Source of the DNA: Numida meleagris
Lineage: Eukaryota > Chordata > Aves > Galliformes > Numididae
Length of the DNA stretch: 64,000 nucleotides
Direction of reading: 5' to 3'
NCBI RefSeq assembly: GCF_002078875.1
Contig: NC_034438.1
Span: 67,985,446 to 68,049,445 of the forward strand
In this document: positions 24,623 to 35,829 of the stretch, one piece after another
How positions within the stretch are numbered: position 1 is the stretch's first letter
Layout of the letters: each line of letters starts with the position of its first letter
Position numbers and translations under genes: made by a program
Notes under the pieces: model-generated
Seen by the model: only the letters and a program-made list of their open reading frames with translations
Told to the model about the DNA's origin: nothing
Databases searched by the model: none

Positions 24623-24920
24623 TGAGGTTGTAGTAAGGTGGGGGTCGATTTCTTCTAACAGGTAAATGGTGATAAGTCAGAGAGGTAATGGCCTCAAGGG
24701 AAAGTTCAGGTTGGATTTTAGGAAAAATTTCTACTCCAAAAGAGTGGTCAAGCATTGGAACAGGCTTCTCAGGGAAGTGGTGGAATCACCATCCCAGGAG
24801 ATGTTCAAGAAACGTGGAGATGTGGCACTGAAGGATATGGTTAATGGGCATGGTGAGGAAGGGTTGACAGACTAGGTGATCTTAGAGGTCTTTTCCAACC
24901 ATTCCAAAGACTCTATGATT
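24623..24920 (+). mobile_element. CR1 3' part, about 300 bp
   Basis: RT C-terminal codons (frame 24666-24875, '[20 protein letters not shown]') run into the 3' UTR with 'GGGCATGGTGAGGAAGGGTT' and 'GGTCTTTTCCAACC'. It ends in a diverged CTCTATGATTTTAG. It is 5'-truncated in the RT and belongs to the same 3' UTR lineage as 8263-8860. Confidence 0.93.
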
Positions 24921-25459
24921 TTAGCATTTTGTCATCTCTATCATTTAGGGTGCAATTTATTGTAATTTCAATTTGAATTAATATTGTGCCATTCTGTAGG
25001 GGTTTAGATGGGGATGTCCTGGAATTGCCTGTATGTTCAAACTTTGGATAAAATAGGAGAGAATTAGCAGAGATAATTAAGGAAATGTGAAAAAAAAAAA
25101 GATATTTTTAGTAAGATTGGAAGGATGTAAATAGGTAAATTATGACCGAGTGTATATGGAATTTAATATGAAGTGACGTGAAATTTTAAGAGAAAAAATA
25201 GGCAAGGGATTTTCAAGAAATTGTACTACCTAAAGCCAAGGAAACTGCAGGGCAGTACTCTAGAAAGATGATTCATAACAACGGCAGTGTGAAAAGCAAA
25301 GCCAGTTATGAGGAGGCTGATTGTCACTGCATTGTCTACTTCTATTCTCACCATGCATATATCCGCCACAGTTTGACACAAAACAATAGCTTGTTAAAGA
25401 GATGGAGATTTTTATCATAGTCATACTGCGAATACATCAAATGGTGCAAGCAATCTTTT
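24921..25459. other. Unannotated AT-rich spacer
   Basis: Nothing recognised. AT-rich, with an A10 run near 25091. Confidence 0.5.
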
Positions 25460-26992
25460 ATATTTGGAAAAACTGGGACTGATCAGAGAGTGTCTAGCCA
25501 AAATCAATGCATACAAATCCATGGGCACCAAGGTGATGCACCAATATATGCTGAGGGAGCTAGCAGAAGTGATTGTCAAACCACTCTTTATCATCTTTGA
25601 CAGGTCTTGGAGAACAGGAGAGGTGCCTGAGGTCTGGAGGATAGCTAGTGTCACTACAGACTTCAAAAGGGCCAGAAGGAGGAGCCAGGCAAGAACAGGC
25701 CAGTCAGCCTCACCTCTGTCCCTGGAAAGATGATGGAGCAACTTGTTCTGGTTGCCATCTCCAAGCAATTAGAAGAGAAGAAGCTTATCAGGAGTAGTCA
25801 GCATGGATTCACCAAGAGGAAATCATGCTCAAACAACCTGGCAGTCTTCTATGCTGTCATGACCAGCTGGGTAGATGGGGTAGGGAAATCAAGGTTGTGT
25901 ACCTTGACTTCAGCAGGTGTTTTACACTGTCTCCCAGGACATCCTTGTAATGAGGCTTAGAAACTGTGGGATAGATGAGTGGACACTGAGGTGGATTGAG
26001 AACTGGCTGACTGACAGAGCTCGGAGAGTTGTGATCAGCTGCACAGAGTCTGCTTGGAGGCCTGCAGCTAGTGGTGTTTCCCAGGGTAAGTGCTGGGATC
26101 TTGTTCAGCATTTTAATCAGTGAGCTGGGTCAAGGGATAGGGTACACTCTCAGCACGTTTACTGATGATACAAAGCTGAGAGGAGTGGCTGACACACCAG
26201 AAGGCTGTGCTGCCATTCAGCGAGACTGAACAGACTGGAGAGCTGGGCACAGAGGTACCAGATGAGGTCAGCGAAAGAAAGTGTAGAATCTTGCATCTGG
26301 GGAGGAATACCTGCATGCATCAGTACAGGTTTGGGGCTGATCTACTGGAAAGGAGCTCTGCAGAGAAGGGCCTGGGTGGACAACAGGTTGACTGCAAGCC
26401 ATTGGTGTGCCCTTGTGGCCAAGAAGGCCAATGGTATCCCAGGGTGCATTAAAAGAGAATGGCCATCAGGTTGAAGGAGGTGATCCTCTCCCTCTAGTCT
26501 GCCCTGGAGAAGCCACACCTGGAGTACTGTGTCTGTTTCTGGGCTCCACAGTTCATTAAAGACAGGCAGCTGCTGGAGAGAGTCCAGCAGAGGGCCACAA
26601 AGATGATTATTAGGGGTCTGTTGCACCTCCCTTATGAGGAAAGGCTGAGAGTCCTGGGGCTGTTCAACCTGGAGGAGAGGGAATCTTCTCAACACTTTCA
26701 AATATCTGAAGGGTGGGTGTCATGTGGGTGGGGTCAGGCATTTTCAGTGGTACGTTCCAACAAGTCAAGGGGCAACGGGCACAAACTGGAAAACAGGAGT
26801 TCCCATTTGAACATGAGAAAAAACTTCTTTACTATGAGAGTGACAGCACTGGAAAAAGCTGCCCAGAGAGGCTGTAGAGTATCCTTCTCTGGAGATACTC
26901 AAGACCCATCTGGATTCCTACCTGTGTAACCTGCTTTAGCAGGGTTATTGGACTTGATGATCTCTAGACACCAACAATTCTGTGATTCTGTA
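25460..26992 (+). mobile_element. CR1 LINE, longest copy, most of the reverse transcriptase
   Basis: This copy spans nearly the whole ORF2 reverse transcriptase plus the 3' UTR. In order it shows 'KLGLIRECLAKINAYKSMG' (25464 frame), 'ELAEVIVKPLFIIFDRSW' and 'GEVPEVWRIASV'. Next come 'QHGFTKRKSC' (finger/palm region), a damaged motif A ('VYLDFS', with indels and loss of the second Asp near 25910-25925), 'RNCGIDEWTLRWIENWLTDR' and 'SGVSQG'. The catalytic-site segment reads FTDDTKL near 26160, where CR1 normally has FADD. The RT C-terminus follows ('[20 protein letters not shown]'). It ends CAATTCTGTGATTCTGTAAT near 26976-26995. Several indels shift the frame and there are in-frame stops, so no enzyme is made. 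Endonuclease and ORF1 are absent. Confidence 0.95.
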
Positions 26993-29900
26993 ATTAAATA
27001 GACTGGGTCAGATCTCTTTGTTATTATCCATGATTTCATCGTAGTCACTCAAAAATGTTAAAAAAAGTGGGGGATAGCAAAAAGAAAATATATAAAGCAG
27101 AGAAACAAATTACTTCCAGCAGGGTGAGATATTTACATGTCTGTGGTCAGGACTGTAAGATTGCTTCTTTAGCATCATGTAGCAGAACTGCTGTCTACAC
27201 CTCAAGATAAATCTTGTTTTTCACCTCTAAGATGGAGAAAATGGATTAAGTGTATAAGTCCAAAAAATCTTGTCATTATACAGCAGATTGTGAGAAACTG
27301 TGTCTGACTTCTCAGATGGTCTGAGACCAGGTGGCAAATAGAGTTGAGGGCAAGGGGCAGGTGGGGTAGAAGTGTCCCATAAAGCCGTCTTTTTAGCTTG
27401 TTCTCTACTTCAGCTTCTATTCTGCTCAAAACTAAAGAATTATAAAAGCTTTCCAGCGTAAGTAGGCACACTTCTTCAACCACTAAAAGAATACAACAAT
27501 ATGAAACTTAGTTACCTAGTGCTTCGCATCCAGAGGTTGTTGAAAGTGTTTTTATGCTTGTTGAAAGGTGAAAAAGGCTCAGATGATCACCTTTAAAAGT
27601 CAGAGCTGCTGTAAGGCTAATAACATGTCATAGAGGAGTCTAAAGATTAAAGTGATGAGACAGACATTTAGGTAGGTAGTGTCTTACTGAAGCAGATATT
27701 GGAAGCTGGTGTTGGAAGATAACAGGGGAGATATCTCAGAGCATGTTTTAACAGGTGTGTGATCTGTGGAATCATAGCTCCTCTTCAGTACTTTGGAAAC
27801 AAATCCAGCAACAAACACACAAATGTGTTGTTGCACTGTTGACTACAGCCTGCTGTCCATCTGCATTGCTCCTGTAAGTGAAGTGTAACACCCTGATAAA
27901 ATAACAAAATGGAAAGACGGTGCTTTTGGATCATGCTAAGGATTAGGAATCCACTCTCCCACCTTTCATTTGCATTGACATTCTCCAAACTGTGTATTTG
28001 AAGTTACTTTCTGAGGGACAGCGTTATAGAAACTTGAACCACTGTGACTTCAACATCTCATTTCTGAGCCATAAGTTCAGGAAGGGGCCACTGTCATCCT
28101 GACTGATACAGGCTGTGGAGAAGTAACTCAGTGCCAGTCCACTGAAATCATAAATATTGTTCACACAGTCAGTGGTCAAAACCTCTGGTTTTGGAAGGGT
28201 ATAATGTTAATATGCATTGTCAGAAAGCAGCATTCTGCAAATCACTCAAATAGCTGGAAACAAACAGCTGATGTTTGGGCAAGTGGAGAAGTGGACTTCA
28301 CATGTGGCAGAATAATTATGAAGAAAGAAAGGAAGACTATGGAGATGGAAAAGTGGGAAGAAAACCAATAAAAAGAGAATGCCAGGATAGCTGAGTTTAC
28401 GAATGTCATGCACCAGTAAGGATCTGCTGTTTCAAAAGAGCACCTCTTATTTTCTTGCATCATTCATCTCAGCTTCCACACACACAGACTTTCACAGACC
28501 AGCAAACATTGGTAAAGCTCAATGGCACGTCAGGATTCTAAGCCTAGGCCAAAGAATGGCGCAAGCTATGGGTGTGCTGTGCCTCCCTGTGCTGGCTGTG
28601 TGTCTGGGCACGGCCGTGCTGCAGGACAGCCCTCCCTGCACCGGGGTGCGCTGCTGCTGCCCTCCCTGGCTGCCATCCTCTGATGTGCTGCCCTGCCTTC
28701 TCTCTCAGTGTTTGTCCAGAGCTTGCGTGCTGCAGGCCAGTATTTCTGATGGGTATGTTTACATTTAATGGAAGAGCTCTTTGAAATGAGTAAACATATC
28801 TAAGATTCTTCTTCCACTGAGAGGGCAGTTCATTGTCTTTACACAGGCCTTTTCAGCAGAGGCTTTCTGCTGTAGTTGATTTCACAAATTCACCTTCTTA
28901 CAATACAACATCTTCTGGTCCCATTCATTTAATTCTGTACTTGCTGACAGACTCTTGGGTCCTCATTTCAGCATTGCTCTTCAGAAATACAGTTGACTTA
29001 AGTACTACTCTGTTCTTCAGGACATTTAATTGCAGCAAATTGAGCTCTTCTGAAGGTGACAGTTCTGCAAATTCAGAGTTCCAATCAGTTCAGAAAAAAT
29101 GCTTTCAAATCTAACTTCCTCTGACATTACAAAACCTTCTGTAAAACCTTTTTCCATTTTCCGCGCTATTCAATTTGTTTCTGAACACAGATTTCTTTCC
29201 TTTGTGTTCCAGTTCCAGTTTTCTACTTGCCATTTTTTTTTTCTCCCACTTGGCCTCTCCTTGCAAACTGGTCCACTACATTTCGGTCCATTATAAGCAC
29301 ACTTTTCTTTCTTCCTCCCCAGTTCAACCCTGCTCAGTGGTAATTCCTCTTAAGGATCATCAAGGGGAGATGTAATGCTCTGTCCCCTCCTGGGCCTGCC
29401 TCTCCTTACTCAGAGCAGTGCTGACTGCAGTGAAGCTCCCTCTCTCTTTCATCCAGCAGAGTTTTGCATGGAGGGAAGCTCCAAATATCAGCCATCAGAA
29501 AAGCATAAGGAAAGCAAACTGGCTGAGTGCAAGGCCTGAGTGCCTATGATAGTGGCTCAGAGGGAGGGTTGACAGCTCAGGGGAGCTGTGCCATGTGGAT
29601 CAGAGGCCCTGGGCTGCTGGCTGTCCCTCAAGAAGGGCAGTAGCCCAGCTGCTCTGCCCTTTGGCTTCTACCTTCAAAGACAACAGACCGGTAAGCCAAC
29701 AGTGGATTGGAGAGTGGGAAGTGAAATGGCAAAGCAGCAGCTGCTTCCTGCATGGAGAACTGAAAAACAGGATATTTTTGTTGTGAAAAATGGTACGAAG
29801 TTTACCTTCTTCTAGCATTGCTCCTGACTTAACTCCATTTTTGGTTGCAGACTTCCTTCTCCAAGCTCCTCATGTTGAATCAAAAAAACTGTAGCAACAA

Positions 29901-32900
29901 CTGCAATTTGCAGATCAGGAAAGTAGCAAAGACCATCACAAAGGATATATGCATGAGAGGTAATGCAAGAGCAGCAATAGCAAGCTAGCAAGAACAGTTT
30001 GTTTGGTCCTATCATGCCTTCCTATCCTTTTGTATGCTATTTCAGATCTTTAAATTTACTCTCAGATTTGTATCCTTTCCAATATTTACTAGCAGTTACA
30101 TGGGCTTTTCCCTCTGGTGCTTCATACTGGATGGTGATAGGAAGAGGAATGCTTTCAGGCAGATATCACGACTAGCAAGCCAGACTGCATGAAGCCAGGC
30201 TTATCCCTCTATGTGCAAGATCTGAGGCATACATCAGGAGGGCCTTGGGGCACTGTGACTCACACAGCATGCTTTTACAATTCTGTTGCCTTAGAAGCAC
30301 TGTGGTTAAAGTAGGAAATTCCCAGTACCACTAGGGAGCCAAATTGCAAATTATTTCTGAAAGGTAGGTCATCTTCGACTCTTTTCTCAAATCACACTCC
30401 CAGCTGTTTCCTACCCTCTGCTGGCAGCCCCTGCCATGTTGTGTACTTCTGTCCCTTCATCTCTGCCTTTACAGCTTGTAATCACAGTCAGTATCACCCC
30501 TCCTTCAGTATGCCATAAAAAAAATACACCACAGAAAAGAGTGTGCAAACTTCCTTCTCTTGCAACCAGTAACATTATTGACAATACAAGCAATGCCTCT
30601 GAGAGGGTTTTTGGAGGCAGTGTGTTTCAAAAGCCATGGAAGAACAATAAATCAAAGCACAGCACTGTTGGGCAATTAGAAAAGGTTTCAAGCTAACTTG
30701 CTAAGCAGTCTTCAGCATCAGACATAACTGACATGGGAAGAAATGGAAAAGAACGCTAATTAATAATTATGGAGGACTGCTGAGATCCAAAATAGGGAGG
30801 GACACTCTGCAGCAGAGCAGGGGAGAAAATGGTTTCATTACAGAACCTGGTGTTTACTCAGGCAACTGAATCCAAGAACGATACATAAGAATAGAAGAGC
30901 AATGGAAGCTGCTCTATCCAGCATTTCTGTATTTTTTTTATTTGAAATGAATAATAGATGCTACCATTCTATAAATATATGTACCAAGCAGCAGTGAGTA
31001 CCAGAACACTGACTGGCTCAGTAACTGTATCTCCAGCTTCTTGGGCTGATGATCAGAAATGCTGAGCACAGCTCCTGTTGATGCCTCATGAATTTGCATG
31101 CGCTTGGCTTAAGTTAAAGAGGAAAAAACCCACCAGAATAATTCATATTATCTTATCACAGTCTCTAAAATGATTTCTACAAACATGTGATTTTGTTTAA
31201 TAAAATAAAAGCAGTATTCACATAAACCAGTAATTTTTATGTTTCTTTTGCTATGGAGTCTGGGCTAAATTGTAAAGAGATGTAGCAGATGTGCAAGTGA
31301 AAATATAGAAAAGTACACAAGGGTTTCACTGGGGGATATTAGACAGACTACCCCCTGCTTGCTCATTTACACATGCAAGTGTCAGATTGGCAAACATGGC
31401 ACTTGTATATGCTGACTGCAGTGGGGCACACAACTTTACCGAAATGGAATCAGTGTGGCAGCAACTAAGATAATCACACATCTGTGATCTCCAGCTTCTT
31501 TGGAATGTCCTGCTCACGACTTCATTCATTTTGTGGGAGATATGCCACATGTAGGCTGTGGTAGCCAAATATGGGGAGCAATCATGAAATTTCAGAAATA
31601 ATGTGCAGCATTTGAATCAATTTTTTTTTCTGCCGTTTGTCATGTTCTGCACACATCAAACTGTCTTGTGAACACTGTTATTGTCTAAAGCGACATCTGA
31701 AGCAAAACCAAGTCCATATACCCTTGCTCAAATGAAAAATAGTTACCAGAAGAGCACCTACTGTCTGAGATGCACACATTCATGAAGTGAAAGATGACTC
31801 ACAGAAGAGGTCACTGTAAAGCAATATTATTTGTGTTTCTTATGAGAACCTGGTGCTCTAATGCTATGCAACAGCATCATTCACCAGGGAATAAGAGCTC
31901 ATGGGCATATGAATAGGGAGTGTTGTACAATTACAGAGACACCTGTGCTAAATAACCTTGTGCTCATCCCCTAGGAAAATCTGCATGCTCAACAGCCCTG
32001 AAATTTCTCATGTGTATATTAAGCTGCAGTATGAAAGCGTGGTGTATAACATAGGCTAAAAACATTCTTCAAGGGCATATATATAAAACCCGTGGTTTTA
32101 GTTCTCTCTTTCTTTTCTTAAAAGCTACTTGCAGTGTTAAGGTATATTTTATTTTTCAGAACTTACTCAGAACATTCAGAGACCTCTCTCCACACGAGAA
32201 GTATTGTCTTTCATTGTACAAGCACGGCATTGTGCCCTGGTGGAAAGGTGAGCCTTATACTGGGAGGGGCCTGATGATCTCTTAATGTAAGCCACCACAT
32301 CTGTATTTGTGAACTAGTCAAAATTAGCTGACTTCCAGCAGTGGAGGGTTTGGCCCACTTGTAGGTTTAGCCTGTCCAAAGTATGTCAGAACCGTGGGGA
32401 TCCTGGTACTGCACCTTCGGAGAAAAGAGGTGTTTTTTCATCTCCTGATTTTTCAGTCTCCTGCATTTGTGAGCTTCTGCAAAGCTACCTGACAGAATGA
32501 GTAATGCTGCAGAGTGGTTACTGGCAGCCCCCAAGGCAAAAGGCATTTGATTAGGGATCTGACATCTTTCAGACACTCATGTATCATCACAGAGATGCAG
32601 ATATTTCAGTCTCAAGATGCTTAGCCCTAGCAATTAGCTCAGCGTGTGCTCGCACAAATTCCAGCACACACACAAAGACTGGGTTGCAGATTTCTCTTTA
32701 ACAGTGCAGACACAGCTTGGTTGGATGCCAAATTAAAGCAATACAGAGCATCCTTCATGGGTCACTGTTTGGTCTAGAGTATCTTATAGATCTCCCACTG
32801 GCTACAAGTTGTTCTATTTAAGCACAGGATATTGCTTATAGGGATGATCATTTACAAAGGCAGGGCTTCCTAAAAACTATTGACCTGTGTCTATCCTGTT

Positions 32901-33585
32901 GCAATCAAAGAATAAGCATCTCCAAAACGTACAGAAAGTGCAGAAGCAATTTTGCTGTCATAACTACAACAGATCAGCTTAACAGATCACAGACATCTGC
33001 ATTTGCTTCCAGCCTACATTTTCCTCTCTTTCCTCCTCTAAGATGATTTATCTTGAAATTTGTTCTTGCATCTGATGTACGGAAGGGACGTAAAGGGAAG
33101 GGACTTTTAAATCCACAATGAAAACACAGAACATCAGAGAACTTGAATGATACAATCCTTAGCACTGGATCAGACGAGTTAGTGAGAAAATCACATCAGT
33201 AAGTCCATCCCGCCGGCAGGGCAGAACATGATTGCTTGACTGTACAGAGGTTTCCAAACACTTCTATGCCAGACTTTGTGAGTGATGGAAACATACTAAG
33301 CTAGGATTTTCCAGCTGATCCCTGTGCATGGCTGCAGAAGGACTGAATTTTCAGTATCACAGTGTGGGTACCTGGTCTGGAGTATGATGTGGTCCTGGAG
33401 CAGGAAGAGCATGGCAAATGCTAGTGACAGCTCCCACATCTCATGACAAGGGAGAGTCAGTTATGTGTTTGGGGAGTAAGAGAAAGACACCTGTAAGGCT
33501 GTCCTTATAAAGCTGCTCTGTGGCTGAGAAATTTCCCCGTTTATAACTTCGAGTAGGGCACCTGGTCTTTATCTTTGTGTTTCAG
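26993..33585. other. Long repeat-poor stretch
   Basis: About 6.6 kb without CR1, LTR or DNA-transposon sequence that I recognise. Reading frames on both strands stay under about 121 codons and lack family motifs. A moderately GC-rich patch at 28560-28740 yields a Cys/Leu/Pro-rich frame (28403-28768) that looks compositional. Confidence 0.5.
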
Positions 33586-33780
33586 TTTCTCCACTCTACA
33601 TGTCACTGCTATCCATGCTGGAAGAGATATGTTAATTACCCAAAGCAACACCGGTACTGGTTTCACTGCCACGCTCTGGATCATGGGCATTGGCGATTCT
33701 ATGGGGATAACTGTGAAAATGTATCATTGTATTATCAGGACAACTGCTGGAGCAACACTTCCATTCATTTTGGAAAATGA
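33586..33780 (+). other. Candidate exon or exon relic, Cys/Trp/His-rich
   Basis: A pyrimidine-rich tract ending TTTGTGTTTCAG (33574-33585) precedes an open frame to a TGA at 33778-33780. The frame carries six cysteines spaced C-x1-C-x2-C-x16-C-x14-C-x10-C and is unusually rich in Trp, Tyr and His, including 'YWFHCHALDHGHWRFYGDNC'. Such residues are rare in chance frames of AT-rich DNA. If a GT at 33721-33722 (AAAAT/GTATCA, a weak donor) is used, the exon would be 135 bp and phase 0 at both ends. The composition suggests an extracellular disulfide-bonded module, possibly EGF-like at its end. I do not recognise the protein, and no partner exon was found in the window. It could be a real exon, a pseudogene fragment or coincidence. 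Confidence 0.3.
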
Positions 33781-34819
33781 GTTGTTACACAAACAACGTG
33801 AATTCTCCCTATGCTGCTTTCAGTAGCCCAGGTGGACCCTTAATCACTAGTTTTGAGTATTATAGACAAAAACACCATGCCACTTAGAGGATGAGAAAAC
33901 CAAAAGCTGCCACCTTCACCCGTACTAGATGTTGTTTAAAAATATTCTGAAAGTAATTAGCATCTTTGAAGCAAAATCTCAAGCTGAAAATGGAGCAAGT
34001 CATGCCAATTTGATAAATAGGCAGATATCTACTTGCTATGAATTTCATGAGCCTTCCTGCTGCTATCTGAAGGCAAAAATTCCAAGAAGGCTATCACCTT
34101 CCACAGGGAATCAGAAGAGAACTACAATTAAATTTTCATTTTTCAATGGGCATAGACCAAGGGAATGCTTGAATAGTTCATCCACTGTTGCAGAAGTTTG
34201 ACTTGCCTATATAGAAAATATACCCTGTAAAAGCACCTCTTTTACTTCCTTCTTTCCCACAGTGTAAGTCAAATACACAGCTTTTACAAGGAACAGAAAG
34301 GCAACATATTGCTGAGATAACAGGAAAGCTGTAATGACTTTGCACTTACAGCAAACTAAGGAGAGGACAAAATAGCTTATTTGGCAGTTTTTCTACCTTC
34401 ACTTCCATTAAAAAACAAGATTGTGGGAGGAGACATTTGAAGTGTAGGCACAAATAACCAATCCATATTCTGTTTGGAATGTAATAGCAGATAAGTTTGT
34501 TTTTGTTGTTTTTCTTATCTGCGTGTGTGCATGTGTAAGATTTGTAAGAAGGAAAAACTGTACAATCTCTTCTTGTTCTAACAAGCAGCATCTTTACTGT
34601 GCTATACTAGCAAAAAAAAGCTTTGCATAAAATGCAAGGATGAGAAAACCTATGATCACACCACTTTCTCAGTTAGACTTTAAATCTTGTTGTAATTTCC
34701 ATCTCAAAGTCAGCACATGTCCTGATGTGCATCTGCATGTGTGCACAGCCGAGGTCTTTAAGGCTCAAAAAAACCTCATTTGCCAGTCTTTCTTATGTCC
34801 TGTGTCCAAGTGTGTTCTA
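33781..34819. other. Unannotated stretch
   Basis: No gene or repeat recognised. The longest frame is 90 codons (33929-34201), without features. Confidence 0.5.
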
Positions 34820-34940
34820 GTCATAGAATCATAGAATCACCAAGGCTGGTAAAGACCTTCAAGACCATCCAGTCCAACCATTCACCTACCACCACTAAAC
34901 CATGTCCATTAGTACCACATCTACATGTTTCTTGAACGTA
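34820..34940 (-). mobile_element. CR1 3' end, reverse strand, about 120 bp
   Basis: The plus strand starts TCATAGAATCATAGAATCAC, then CAAGGCTGGTAAAGACCTTC, 'ATCCAGTCCAACCATTCACC' and 'CTAAACCATGTCCATTAGTA'. This is the reverse complement of a CR1 3' UTR, of the same type as 49129-49232. It stops near 'TTTCTTGAACG'. Confidence 0.93.
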
Positions 34941-35744
34941 CTCTTCTCTCTGTGTCTGTTCTGTGGAGTAGTAAGTACCACAGTTGCCTCTTGCTCACGC
35001 GCACTCTACTGACAAGAATAAAAATACACACCATTCAGTTTTGGCCTTTCCCACCATCTTCGTTTCTTATTTTTAGGGGTTGTATGAAATGGCCTGAAAA
35101 TAGTTCAATCTGTCTCTCTCCTACATGTGTATTTCTGAAGTATTTATTGTAGGCCATCCACGTGGTAAGACTTTTCTAACTACAAACTGCCAAACTGCCA
35201 ACTTTGATGAAATGTTTTCTAATAAATTCTGCAGGGAAAATCTCATATCATGCTTCTTCTCATAAAGGGCATCCTACCCAAGAAGTAACACAAAGTGTTA
35301 TTCTGTATGCTGCCTGCTCAAATGCTTTTCATTTTCTCTGACTTCTTATAGGTGAAGTTACTGGGAACTACTTGACCAATGTAGTACCTTTATACTGAAA
35401 CTAAGCATGATTTCTGAGTTTGAAAGTTTGGTGTTTTTCTAGCTGTATCTACAGAAAGCAGATACTGCCTCTCAGGCAGACCTCGCATTTTGAAAGTTTA
35501 GCCATTCCAGCAAATGATATTATGTGCTGGAGACTAAATTAGTTTTGTGTTCTTTACCTCTAATTAAAGCATTACAACATTTTTGCCTGTGTAACCAGTA
35601 TGGCTTCAGAACACCAGGAAGGCTCAGAGAAATACACTTGATAGGGTTATTGAGGAAAAAAAGAAAAAGGAAGAAATATGTTCTAAAGATAAAATTAATT
35701 TGTCTTTTTAATTTGTCTTTTTTTTTTTTTTTTTTTTCTTTCAG
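34941..35744. other. Unannotated stretch ending in a T20 tract
   Basis: No gene recognised. It ends with a 20-base T run (35718-35737) followed by CTTTCAG, which makes an exceptionally strong polypyrimidine/AG acceptor-like site. Confidence 0.5.
35718..35737. repeat. T20 homopolymer
   Basis: Uninterrupted T run directly upstream of CTTTCAG. Confidence 0.9.
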
Positions 35745-35829
35745 ACTTCTGCAGGAATTGTCAGGGAAGTTCACACTGCTAACAAGATTGTTAGAAAAAG
35801 AACTTACTTCTGTTTACTTCCAACTCTTG
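35745..35829 (+). other. Possible 85-bp mini-exon, leucine-rich
   Basis: The segment follows CTTTCAG preceded by 20 T and is followed at 35830 by GTAAAT, a reasonable donor. The open frame across it encodes a leucine-rich amphipathic stretch (LLQELSGKF, LLTRLLEKEL, VYFQLL) that could form a helix. The exon would enter in phase 2 and leave in phase 0. The T run may be only a homopolymer repeat and leucine-rich frames arise easily in TTG/CTT-rich DNA. I do not recognise a gene. Confidence 0.2.
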
